This document shows, in pieces, positions 26,641 to 34,506 of a stretch of DNA of 45,798 nucleotides (positions within the stretch are counted from its first letter, which is position 1; each line of letters begins with the position of its first letter). The notes below the pieces were generated by a model. The model did not search any database. It was not told the DNA's origin and saw nothing but the letters and a program-made list of their open reading frames with translations. The position numbers and the translations under genes are program-made. Source of the stretch: Paraburkholderia heleia NBRC 101817 (lineage in GTDB: Bacteria > Pseudomonadota > Gammaproteobacteria > Burkholderiales > Burkholderiaceae). Location: positions 1 to 45,798 of the forward strand of contig NZ_BBJH01000041.1 of assembly GCF_000739775.1 (NCBI RefSeq). Reading direction: 5' to 3'.

Positions 26641-28158
26641 ATGAAAGCCAGCCTCCAACTCCGCCTCTCGCAGCATCTTGCGCTCACGCCACAACTGCAA
26701 CAGTCGATCCGGCTGCTGCAGCTGTCGACGCTCGAACTGCAGCAGGAGGTCGCGACTGCGATCTCGCAGAACCCGCTGCTCGAGAACGAGGACGACTGGA
26801 TCGCGAGCCCGCTGCGCGTGGCCGCGGACGGCTCGGTCATCGCGCAGCCGCCCACGCCCTCGGGCGCCGAGCCGATGCAGGGCGCGAACAGCGCCACCTC
26901 GGCGTCCAACGGCAGCGGCGAGAACAGCGAGAGCGAGCCGCGAGGCGTGGATGAATACGACGGCCTCGGCGGCGACGCGAACGGCGACGCAAGCCAGTGG
27001 AACCTGGACGACTACGGCCGCTCGGGCAACGCCTCCGACGACGACGACCTGCCGCCGCTGCAGATCCACGAATCGACCACGACGCTGCGCGACCATCTCA
27101 TGGCGCAGCTGCGCGAAACGAACGCGAGCCAGCGCGACCGCGCGCTGATCACCTTCCTGATCGAATCGCTCGACGAAGACGGCTACCTCAGCGCGACGTG
27201 CGAGGAAATTCTTGCCGACATTCCCGAAGAACTCGAAGTCGACGCCGACGAACTCAATGCGGCGCTAGCGCTGCTGCACAGCTTCGACCCCGCGGGCGTG
27301 GGCGCGCGCTCGGCCTCCGAGTGCCTCAAGCTACAGTTGCTGCGCGTCAAGTCGTCGCCCACGCGCACGCTCGCGCTCGAGATCGTGTCGAACCATCTCG
27401 AACTGCTCGCCGCGCGCGACTTCACGCGGTTGCGCAAGCAACTGAAGACCGGCGACGACGAGCTGCGTGAGGCGCATGCGCTGATCCGTTCGCTCGAACC
27501 GTTCCCGGGTGCGTCGTATGGCAAGGCCGAAGCCGATTACGTGGTGCCGGACATCATCGTGAAGAAGACCGGCCAGAACTGGCATGCGGAACTGAACCCC
27601 GAGGTGGTGCCGAAGCTGCGCATCAACCACCTGTACGCGAATATCCTGCGCAACAACCGCGGCGATCCGGGCAGCGGTTCGCTGCGCCAGCAACTGCAGG
27701 AAGCGCGCTGGCTCATCAAGAACATCCAGCAGCGCTTCGAGACGATCCTGCGTGTCGCGCAGGCTATCGTCGAGCGCCAGAAGAACTTTTTCGTGCACGG
27801 CGAAATCGCCATGCGCCCCTTGGTTTTGAGGGAGATTGCTGATACGCTGGGCCTACACGAATCTACTGTCTCGCGTGTGACAACCGGTAAATACATGCTG
27901 ACTCCATTCGGGACACTTGAATTTAAGTACTTCTTCGGATCGCATGTATCGACGGACACCGGCGGCGCTGCATCGTCCACCGCCATCCGCGCCCTCATCA
28001 AGCAACTCATAGGAGCCGAGAACACCAAATCCCCTCTTTCAGACAGCCGCATCGCCGAACTGCTGGCGGAACAGGGTTTCGTGGTCGCGCGACGCACCGT
28101 TGCGAAGTATCGCGAGGCACTGAAGATTCCAGCGGTCAATCTGCGCAAGTCTCTTTAG
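26641..28158 (+). CDS. rpoN: RNA polymerase sigma-54 factor
   Basis: RpoN directs RNA polymerase to -24/-12 promoters that need an enhancer-binding ATPase. The 505-residue protein has the Gln/Leu-rich region I (LALTPQLQQSIRLLQLSTLE, about 14-33), an acidic, low-complexity region II (about 55-150), the core-binding and helix-turn-helix regions, and the RpoN box ARRTVAKYRE (483-492). The ATG at 26641 gives the canonical MKASLQLRLSQ start although the frame is open from 26281. It follows the lpt operon and precedes hpf, as in most proteobacteria. Confidence 0.98.
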   Translation: MKASLQLRLSQHLALTPQLQQSIRLLQLSTLELQQEVATAISQNPLLENEDDWIASPLRVAADGSVIAQPPTPSGAEPMQGANSATSASNGSGENSESEPRGVDEYDGLGGDANGDASQWNLDDYGRSGNASDDDDLPPLQIHESTTTLRDHLMAQLRETNASQRDRALITFLIESLDEDGYLSATCEEILADIPEELEVDADELNAALALLHSFDPAGVGARSASECLKLQLLRVKSSPTRTLALEIVSNHLELLAARDFTRLRKQLKTGDDELREAHALIRSLEPFPGASYGKAEADYVVPDIIVKKTGQNWHAELNPEVVPKLRINHLYANILRNNRGDPGSGSLRQQLQEARWLIKNIQQRFETILRVAQAIVERQKNFFVHGEIAMRPLVLREIADTLGLHESTVSRVTTGKYMLTPFGTLEFKYFFGSHVSTDTGGAASSTAIRALIKQLIGAENTKSPLSDSRIAELLAEQGFVVARRTVAKYREALKIPAVNLRKSL

Positions 28159-28332
28159 CCTGTTCCGGCTTTTACGGAGCAGGCGTTTTCCGGCCGCTAC
28201 GCCCGTTGGCGGACATGGCCGGCCGAGTTAGCCCGCCGTCGCAGGCCTTTTCGGGGAGCCGCGCACAGGCAGACAGTCGACCGGCATTGCCGCACTTCAC
28301 GCGTTACGCGGCCATTAGCCTGGAGAAGCACT
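28159..28332 (+). other. rpoN-hpf intergenic region
   Basis: A 174-base gap. It ends with the hpf ribosome-binding site GGAGAAGC. I see no strong terminator, so read-through from rpoN into hpf is plausible. Confidence 0.4.
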
Positions 28333-28689
28333 ATGAATCTGAAGATCAGTGGACACCATCTCGAAGTAACGCCAGCGTTGCGAGAATACGTGATCACCAA
28401 ACTGGACAGGGTGCTAAGACATTTCGATCAGGTAATCGATGGCAATGTGGTCCTCTCGGTCGACAACCATAAGGAAAAGGATAAGAGACAGAAGGTCGAA
28501 GTGAACCTTCATCTGAAAGGCAAGGACATATTTGTGGAGAGCGCGAACGGCGACATGTACGCCGCCATCGATCTCGTGGTCGACAAGCTCGACCGCCAGG
28601 TCGTACGTCACAAGGACCGCGTGCAGGGACATCAACATGAGGCGATCAAGCACCAGCCTGCGCCCATCATCGAAATCCCGCCGCAGTGA
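28333..28689 (+). CDS. hpf: Ribosome hibernation-promoting factor, short form (HPF)
   Basis: HPF binds the 30S decoding region in stationary phase and promotes inactive 100S ribosomes. The 118 residues are the short HPF/YfiA fold, with an opening MNLKISGHHLEVTPALREYV, a central basic stretch (KEKDKRQKVEVNLHLKGKD) and no C-terminal dimerisation domain of the long form. The last 20 residues are His/Pro-rich. Its place right after rpoN is the conserved one. An intrinsic terminator follows. Confidence 0.95.
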   Translation: MNLKISGHHLEVTPALREYVITKLDRVLRHFDQVIDGNVVLSVDNHKEKDKRQKVEVNLHLKGKDIFVESANGDMYAAIDLVVDKLDRQVVRHKDRVQGHQHEAIKHQPAPIIEIPPQ

Positions 28690-28768
28690 TCCCACAATGT
28701 CGTCTGTGGCGATTCACGCCATGAACCGGGGCTGGAGTCGATAGTTGATCCTCCGCCCCTCGAAGCGA

Positions 28769-28793
28769 AGCCGCCCGAACCGGGCGGCTTTTT
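28769..28793 (+). terminator. Intrinsic terminator after hpf
   Basis: Nine-base-pair stem AGCCGCCCG/CGGGCGGCT with a three-base loop AAC, followed by five T. It lies 80 bases after the hpf stop. Confidence 0.9.
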
Positions 28794-28894
28794 CGTGAGC
28801 AGGTCCAATGCAGGGTTTTACCGCTGGGTGCAACCGGGCAACGAGGGTTGCGCTCATGCGTGGCGCATCGCACCATCGGGGTGGACGCTTGTTC

Positions 28895-28900
28895 TATAAT
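28895..28900 (+). promoter_or_regulatory. Candidate -10 of the ptsN promoter
   Basis: TATAAT consensus hexamer after the hpf terminator. The expected -35 position (about 28872-28877) reads ACCATC, a poor match, so an activator or a different -35 spacing may be involved. Confidence 0.5.
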
Positions 28901-29042
28901 GGTCCAGTCGTATTACGGGGTCTAACGCGCCAACAGGTCCCCACGGTCCCGGTACCGGGCTTCGTCGCCAGATCCAAAGCTTCCGCCAAAGCGGTCAGCT
29001 GTCGGGGTGTGGAGCATTCAGGCCACGTTTTCGCCTGCCAAC

Positions 29043-29498
29043 ATGAATCGTTTAGCCAAAATACTTCCCATCGAGAACGTCGTCGTCGGCCTGTCCGTCA
29101 CCAGCAAGAAACGCGTCTTCGAACAGGCTGGCCTGATCTTCGAAAACCAGAACGGCATCGCCCGCAGCACGGTTACCGATAATCTTTTCGCGCGCGAGCG
29201 TCTCGGCTCCACGGGCCTCGGCGAAGGCGTCGCGATCCCGCACGGCCGCATCAAGGGCCTGAAGCAGCCGCAGGCCGCCTTCGTGCGCCTCGCCGAGCCA
29301 ATCGCCTTCGAAGCGCCGGACGGTCAGCCCGTCTCGCTCCTGATCTTCCTGCTCGTGCCCGAACAGGCGACGCAGCAGCATCTTGAAATCCTGTCCGAGA
29401 TCGCACAACTGCTGTCGGATCGCGAAACGCGTGAGCGGCTCCATACGGAAGAAGACCGCGAAACGTTGCATCGCCTGCTCACCCAGTGGCAACCTTGA
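29043..29498 (+). CDS. ptsN: PTS IIA-like nitrogen regulatory protein PtsN (EIIA-Ntr)
   Basis: PtsN is the EIIA component of the nitrogen PTS. It takes phosphate from NPr and regulates K+ uptake and other targets by protein contact. The 151-residue PTS_EIIA type 2 domain has the phosphoacceptor H67 in GVAIPHGRI. The ATG at 29043 (MNRLAKILP) is the family start; an ATG at 29007 would add 12 residues. No good ribosome-binding site is visible. It sits between hpf and hprK as in other betaproteobacteria. Confidence 0.95.
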   Translation: MNRLAKILPIENVVVGLSVTSKKRVFEQAGLIFENQNGIARSTVTDNLFARERLGSTGLGEGVAIPHGRIKGLKQPQAAFVRLAEPIAFEAPDGQPVSLLIFLLVPEQATQQHLEILSEIAQLLSDRETRERLHTEEDRETLHRLLTQWQP

Positions 29499-29680
29499 TG
29501 TAACGTGCGGCGTCTTGCGGAGCCCGGTCGCGCGAAGCACGGCCCAACAGCGCGCTCGACGCTCGTTGCGGAGGGTGAAGCGCGGGGCGCCGGCAACCGT
29601 TAATCATCCAGGTCGCGTGGTTTATTTAGCCAGCAATTCAGTCAGTCGTTAAGCGAGTCATCTCGCGGAGTCACCGACTC

Positions 29681-30649
29681 ATGGACACTTCCAGCATCAA
29701 CGCCCAAAGCATCTTCGACGACAACGCCACCACGCTGAAACTCAGCTGGCTGACGGGGCACGAAGGCTGGGAACGCGGCTTTTCGACCGAGACGGTGGCC
29801 ACGGCCACGGCGAGCGCGGACCTCGTCGGCCACCTGAACCTGATCCACCCGAACCGCATCCAGGTGCTCGGCGACGCCGAAATCCACTACTACCAGCGCC
29901 AGACCGACGAAGACCGCTCGCGCCACATGGCCGAGCTGATCGCGCTCGAACCGCCGTTCCTCGTGGTTGCCGACGGCATGACCGCGCCCCCCGAACTGGT
30001 GCTGCGTTGTACGCGTTCTTCCACGCCGCTCTTCACCACGCCGATGTCGGCCGCCACCGTCATCGACAGCCTGCGCCTCTACATGTCGCGCATTCTCGCG
30101 CCGCGCGCGACGCTGCACGGCGTGTTTCTCGACATTCTCGGCATGGGCGTGCTGCTCACGGGCGACTCGGGTCTCGGCAAGAGCGAGCTCGGTCTGGAGC
30201 TGATCAGCCGCGGCCATGGCCTCGTGGCCGACGATGCCGTGGATTTCGTGCGCCTCGGCCCCGATTTCGTCGAGGGTCGCTGCCCGCCGCTCTTGCAGAA
30301 CCTGCTAGAAGTGCGCGGCCTCGGCCTGCTCGACATCAAGACGATCTTCGGTGAAACGGCCGTGCGCCGGAAGATGAAGCTCAAGCTCATCGTGCAGCTC
30401 GTGCGACGCCCGGACGGCGAGTTCCAGCGTCTGCCGCTGGAGAGCCAGACCGTCGACGTGCTCGGCCTGCCCATCAGCAAGGTCACGATCCAGGTGGCCG
30501 CGGGCCGCAACCTCGCCGTGCTGGTCGAGGCCGCCGTGCGCAACACGATCCTGCAGTTGCGCGGCATCGACACCCTGCGCGACTTCATGGACCGCCAGCG
30601 TCTCGCCATGCAGGACCCCGACAGCCAGTTTCCCGGCAAGCTGATCTGA
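29681..30649 (+). CDS. hprK: HPr kinase/phosphorylase
   Basis: HprK phosphorylates and dephosphorylates a regulatory serine of HPr-type proteins, here most likely linked to the incomplete, regulatory PTS of betaproteobacteria. The 322-residue protein has an N-terminal regulatory domain (about 1-135) and a kinase domain with Walker A GDSGLGKS (161-168), H147 in the LHGVFLD segment, and the HprK signature LEVRGLGLLDIKTIFGETAV. It follows ptsN after 182 bases in which I see no clear terminator. Confidence 0.95.
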   Translation: MDTSSINAQSIFDDNATTLKLSWLTGHEGWERGFSTETVATATASADLVGHLNLIHPNRIQVLGDAEIHYYQRQTDEDRSRHMAELIALEPPFLVVADGMTAPPELVLRCTRSSTPLFTTPMSAATVIDSLRLYMSRILAPRATLHGVFLDILGMGVLLTGDSGLGKSELGLELISRGHGLVADDAVDFVRLGPDFVEGRCPPLLQNLLEVRGLGLLDIKTIFGETAVRRKMKLKLIVQLVRRPDGEFQRLPLESQTVDVLGLPISKVTIQVAAGRNLAVLVEAAVRNTILQLRGIDTLRDFMDRQRLAMQDPDSQFPGKLI

Positions 30650-30660
30650 CGCCCGAAGCG

Positions 30661-30713
30661 GCGCGGCCGGCGAGGCGCGGCCGGCGAGGCGCGCGCAGCA
30701 CGGCGCGCGCGCC
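30661..30713 (+). repeat. 14-bp tandem repeat and GC hairpin upstream of rapZ
   Basis: GCGCGGCCGGCGAG occurs twice in tandem (30661-30674 and 30675-30688). A hairpin follows, with arms GGCGCGCGC (30688-30696) and GCGCGCGCC (30705-30713). The hairpin may end hprK transcription, though no T-run follows. Confidence 0.6.
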
Positions 30714-30765
30714 TTCGAAACGAGCGCCTGCGGCCCGGAGAGCCAGTACAGGCGCGCGGCCCGGA

Positions 30766-30774
30766 TGCTATGAT
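30766..30774 (+). promoter_or_regulatory. Candidate extended -10 of the rapZ promoter
   Basis: TGC followed by TATGAT, 27 bases before the rapZ ATG, fits an extended -10 element. No convincing -35 is seen. Confidence 0.45.
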
Positions 30775-30801
30775 GACCCAAACGGGTTCATCGACTCTCC
30801 C

Positions 30802-31695
30802 ATGCGTATCATCCTGATCACCGGCATTTCGGGCTCCGGCAAGTCAGTGGCGCTCAATGCGCTCGAAGACGTCGGCTACTATTGCGTCGACAATCTGCCG
30901 CCGCGCTTTCTACCGCAACTCGCCCAATATCTCAGCGACGACGGCTACGAACGCCTCGCCGTCGCGATCGATGCGCGCTCGAGTTCGTCGTTCGACGACA
31001 TGCCGGAGATGATCCGCGACCTGGCGCTTCGCCACGACGTGCGCGTGCTCTTTCTCAATGCGAGCACGCAGTCGCTCATCCAGCGCTTCTCGGAAACGCG
31101 GCGCCGCCATCCCCTTTCGGGCTCCGCCGCGCACGACGCAAACGTTGGCATGCTCAAGTCGCTCGAAGAAGCGATCGAGCACGAGCGCGAACTCGTTTCG
31201 AACCTCGCCGAATTCGGCCATCAGGTCGACACGAGCAATCTCAGCGCCAATGCGCTGCGCCAGTGGGTGAAGGTGTTCGTCGAAGGCGAGCGCGGCTCGC
31301 TCATGCTCACCTTCGAATCGTTCGGCTTCAAGCGCGGGGTGCCGCTCGACGCAGACCTCGTGTTCGACGTGCGCACGCTGCCGAACCCGCATTACGACGC
31401 CCGCCTGCGGCCGCTCACCGGGCTCGATCAGCCTGTCATCGACTTTCTGGATGCGCAGCCGGCCGTCCATGCAATGATCGACGATGTCTACGCGTTCGTC
31501 GCGAAGTGGCTGCCGCATTTTCGTGCCGACAACCGCAGCTATCTCACCGTTGCGATTGGCTGCACGGGCGGACAGCATCGATCGGTGTACATCGCCCAGA
31601 CACTCGCCACGCGCTTTGCCGGCGAGTCGAACGTTATCGTGCGTCACCGCGACGCGCCTCTCGATGTCGGAGAGTCGTCACGGCTGATCGCCTAA
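30802..31695 (+). CDS. rapZ: RNase adapter / nucleotide-binding protein RapZ
   Basis: RapZ (YvcJ/YhbJ family) binds nucleotides and, in enterobacteria, guides RNase E to the small RNA GlmZ to control glucosamine-6-phosphate synthesis. Whether that role holds here is not known. The 297-residue protein has a P-loop GISGSGKS (8-15), the DNLPP motif, RRHPLS and the C-terminal signature GCTGGQHRSVY. It closes the rpoN-hpf-ptsN-hprK-rapZ block. Confidence 0.95.
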   Translation: MRIILITGISGSGKSVALNALEDVGYYCVDNLPPRFLPQLAQYLSDDGYERLAVAIDARSSSSFDDMPEMIRDLALRHDVRVLFLNASTQSLIQRFSETRRRHPLSGSAAHDANVGMLKSLEEAIEHERELVSNLAEFGHQVDTSNLSANALRQWVKVFVEGERGSLMLTFESFGFKRGVPLDADLVFDVRTLPNPHYDARLRPLTGLDQPVIDFLDAQPAVHAMIDDVYAFVAKWLPHFRADNRSYLTVAIGCTGGQHRSVYIAQTLATRFAGESNVIVRHRDAPLDVGESSRLIA

Positions 31696-31737
31696 CCGGC
31701 TGCGCATCGCGCGGCCCTTAACCGAAAGCGTTGCGCC

Positions 31738-32376
31738 ATGTCCTCGTCTCCTGCCGTGCTTGCCGATTTGCCGTTGTTCCCGCTGCATACGGTGCTGTTT
31801 CCGGGCGGCCTGCTGCCGCTCAAGATCTTCGAAGCGCGATACCTGGACATGGCGAGCGAGTGCCTGCGCGAGCACACGCCGTTCGGCGTGTGCCTGCTCA
31901 AAAGCGGCGCGGAAGTCGCCCAGCCCGACGAGACGACTGCCGTACCCGAATCCGTCGGCTGCCTCGCGCTCATCGAGCAATGCGATGTCGAGACCGTCGG
32001 CATGCTGCACATCCGGGCTCACGGCACGCAGCGCTTTCACCTGCTCTCGCATCGCGTGGAAGCCGACGGCCTGCTCGTAGGCATGGCCGAGCTGATCCCC
32101 GAAGACATTCCGCTGGAAGGCGGCAAACAGCTCGCGCAATTCGGCGCGTGTGCGGAAGTGCTCGAGCGCATCATCGCGACGATCCGCGAGCGCGACCCCG
32201 CGAGCCTGCCGTTCGCCGAGCCGTTCCGCTTCGACGATCCCTCGTGGGTATCGAACCGTCTGGCCGAGGTGCTGCCGATCGCGCTGCGCGCGCGTCAGAA
32301 GCTCATGGAGTTGAACGACGCGGGCGCACGTATCGAAATCGTGCATCACTACATGCAGCAGCATCAGCTGCTTTGA
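31738..32376 (+). CDS. LON peptidase N-terminal (substrate-binding) domain protein
   Basis: A 212-residue stand-alone LON substrate-binding domain protein. The opening LPLFPLHTVLFPGGLLPLKIFE and the EARYLDM segment are typical of this family. There is no ATPase or serine-lysine protease domain, so it is not a Lon protease. The role of such proteins in bacteria is not established. It is convergent with mutY, 29 bases apart, and follows rapZ by 42 bases. Confidence 0.88.
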   Translation: MSSSPAVLADLPLFPLHTVLFPGGLLPLKIFEARYLDMASECLREHTPFGVCLLKSGAEVAQPDETTAVPESVGCLALIEQCDVETVGMLHIRAHGTQRFHLLSHRVEADGLLVGMAELIPEDIPLEGGKQLAQFGACAEVLERIIATIRERDPASLPFAEPFRFDDPSWVSNRLAEVLPIALRARQKLMELNDAGARIEIVHHYMQQHQLL

Positions 32377-32405
32377 TGCAGCGTTGATGCCGCTTGCCCG
32401 CCGAC

Positions 32406-33539
32406 TCAGATCAGCGGTCCACGCAAACCGTCGAGCAGCTTGCGCACCGGCGCGGGCACGCCATACGCGTCGATCTTGCCGAGCGGCACCCATGCAGTCT
32501 GCCCATCGTTGGCTTCGGGCGGCGCGGCATTGGGCTTGAGTTCGATCACGCGCGGCTCGATGTCGAGCTTGAAGTGCGTGAACGTATGCGTGAGCGGCAT
32601 GAGCGCGGAGCTCGACGCCGCGCCCTCCCGCGTCACGCCGAAGTCTCGCGCGCGCTCGGCGAGCGCGGGTTCGTCCGCGGCTTCGGGCAAGCTCCACAAT
32701 CCGCCCCAGATGCCCGACGGCGGGCGCTTCTCCAGCATGACGGCATCGCCGTCGAGCAGCACGAGCATCCACGTGCGCCGCGTAGGCACGGCCTTCTTCG
32801 GGCGCGCGGCGGGCAGTGAGCGCTGACGTCCCGTCGTCTTCGCCACGCAGTCGTCGGAGAACGGGCAGCGCTCGCAGTCGGGCTTGCCGCGCCCGCACAG
32901 CGTCGCGCCAAGATCCATCAAGCCTTGCGTGTATGCGCTCACGTCGGCGTCGCTCGCTTCGGGACCCGGCACGAGCGTTTCGGCGAGCGTCCACATCGCG
33001 TTCTCGATGCGCTTTTCGCCAGGAAAGCCTTCCACGCCGAACACGCGCGCGAGCACGCGTTTCACGTTGCCGTCGAGAATCGTCTCGCGCGCGCCGAACG
33101 CGAACGACGCGATCGCCGCCGCCGTCGAACGGCCGATACCGGGCAACTCCGCGAGCGCCTCGACCGTCGAAGGAAACTTGCCGCCGCAGGTATCGGCCAC
33201 GACCTGCGCGCAGCGGTGCAGATTGCGCGCGCGCGAGTAATAGCCGAGGCCGGCCCAGAGCGCCATCACGTCGTCGTCGGGCGCGGCGGCGAGCGCCTCG
33301 ACCGTGGGAAAGCGCTCGAGAAAACGCGCGTAGTACGGAATCACGGTCGAGACCTGGGTCTGCTGCAGCATGATTTCCGAGAGCCAGATGCGGTACGGGT
33401 CGCGCGTGTTCTGCCACGGCAGGTCGTGACGGCCATGCTCGCGCTGCCACGCGATCAGGCGCGGCGCGAAACCGGTGAGCAGCTCGGCGGGATACGCGCC
33501 AGCCGGCAGCGGCGCGGAAGTGGGCGAAGTTCGGTACAT
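32406..33539 (-). CDS. mutY: A/G-specific adenine DNA glycosylase
   Basis: MutY removes adenine mispaired with 8-oxoguanine. The 377-residue protein has the catalytic E55 in LSEIMLQQTQV, the helix-hairpin-helix ELPGIGRSTAAAI (131-143), the catalytic D156 in ILDGNVKRV, and a [4Fe-4S] loop C215-C222-C225-C231. The C-terminal Nudix-like domain that reads 8-oxoG starts near residue 245. It lies 15 bases downstream of mutM, so the two 8-oxoG repair genes form one operon. Confidence 0.97.
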   Translation of the reverse strand: MYRTSPTSAPLPAGAYPAELLTGFAPRLIAWQREHGRHDLPWQNTRDPYRIWLSEIMLQQTQVSTVIPYYARFLERFPTVEALAAAPDDDVMALWAGLGYYSRARNLHRCAQVVADTCGGKFPSTVEALAELPGIGRSTAAAIASFAFGARETILDGNVKRVLARVFGVEGFPGEKRIENAMWTLAETLVPGPEASDADVSAYTQGLMDLGATLCGRGKPDCERCPFSDDCVAKTTGRQRSLPAARPKKAVPTRRTWMLVLLDGDAVMLEKRPPSGIWGGLWSLPEAADEPALAERARDFGVTREGAASSSALMPLTHTFTHFKLDIEPRVIELKPNAAPPEANDGQTAWVPLGKIDAYGVPAPVRKLLDGLRGPLI

Positions 33540-33554
33540 GGATAAGCCTGGCGC

Positions 33555-34385
33555 TCAACGCTGGCAGCGCGGACAGAAATAAGTGGAACGCTGGCCCTGC
33601 ACGATCTGTTTGATCGGCGTGCCGCACACGCGGCAGGGTTGGCCTGCGCGGTCATAAACGAAATATTCGAGCTGGAAATAGCCGCTTTCGCCGTTACTGC
33701 CGACGAAGTCGCGCAGCGTGCTGCCGCCCTTCTCGATGGCCGAGGCGAGCACGGCGCGCACGGCATCCGCGAGCAGTTCGTAACGCGCGAGCGAGACGCG
33801 GCCCGCCGGTGTCGTCGGCCGGATGCCGGCGCGAAACAAGCTCTCCGAAGCGTAGATATTGCCAACGCCCACCACGATATCGCCCGCGAGAAGCGCCTGC
33901 TTGACGGCGACCTTGCGGCCGCGGGTCTCGCGAAAGAGCAGCGCGCCGTCGAAGGCCGGCGCGAACGGCTCGATGCCGAGCCCCGCCAGCAGCGGATGGC
34001 CGAGCACGTCGCCGGCCTCGCGCGGGTGCCAGAGCACGGCGCCGAAACGGCGCGGGTCGCGAAAGCGCAGCGTGAAGTCGTCGAAGAACCAGTCGACGTG
34101 ATCGTGCTTCTGCGCGGCAGGCGGCTTCGGCAGATTGCGCAGCACGCGCAGCGTGCCGGTCATGCCGAGGTGCACGATGAACCAGCCCTCGTCGACCTCG
34201 AACAGCAAATATTTGCCGCGCCGGCCGACCGAACGTATCGTGCGGCCGCGCAGCGTACGGGCGAGCGTGGCAGGCACGGGCCAGCGCAATGCGGGGTTGC
34301 GCACCTCCACACGCTCGACGCGGCGGCCCGCGACCCACGGTTCGATCCCCCTTCGGGTAACCTCGACTTCTGGCAACTCTGGCAT
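33555..34385 (-). CDS. mutM: Formamidopyrimidine-DNA glycosylase (Fpg)
   Basis: MutM cuts out 8-oxoguanine and ring-opened purines and nicks the strand. The 276-residue protein starts with the catalytic P2 and E3 (MPELPEVEV), carries K58, and ends with a zinc finger C251/C254/C271/C274. The open frame runs upstream to 34679, but only the ATG at 34385 exposes the N-terminal proline. It is divergent from the TPR gene, with 121 bases between starts, and is followed by mutY. Confidence 0.97.
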   Translation of the reverse strand: MPELPEVEVTRRGIEPWVAGRRVERVEVRNPALRWPVPATLARTLRGRTIRSVGRRGKYLLFEVDEGWFIVHLGMTGTLRVLRNLPKPPAAQKHDHVDWFFDDFTLRFRDPRRFGAVLWHPREAGDVLGHPLLAGLGIEPFAPAFDGALLFRETRGRKVAVKQALLAGDIVVGVGNIYASESLFRAGIRPTTPAGRVSLARYELLADAVRAVLASAIEKGGSTLRDFVGSNGESGYFQLEYFVYDRAGQPCRVCGTPIKQIVQGQRSTYFCPRCQR

Positions 34386-34475
34386 GTCTGGCGGCCTGGT
34401 TCGGATGCTGGTCCGGGTTGGTCTGCAACTTGCGTAACGTGTGTGCGCGTTGTGCGCGTATTGTAGCCAGCGCGT

Positions 34476-34481
34476 TACAAT
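34476..34481 (+). promoter_or_regulatory. Candidate -10 of the TPR-lolB promoter
   Basis: TACAAT, 25 bases before the TPR gene ATG, in the mutM/TPR divergent region (34386-34506). No clear -35 at 16-18 bases. Confidence 0.45.
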
Positions 34482-34506
34482 CGACCGAAACATTCGACGG
34501 AATTCC

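Larger units (their letters stand above)
28690..29042 (+). other. hpf-ptsN intergenic region and ptsN leader
   Basis: 353 bases without a recognisable gene. It holds the hpf terminator (28769-28793), a hairpin with arms GCAACC (28830-28835) and GGTTGC (28846-28851), and a consensus TATAAT at 28895-28900. Transcription from that -10 would give ptsN a leader of about 135 bases. No good -35 is seen. Confidence 0.55.

Noticed and set aside
31738..32376. A truncated Lon protease
   Set aside because: Stand-alone LON-domain proteins of about 200 residues are a normal family; no remnant of the ATPase or protease domain follows.
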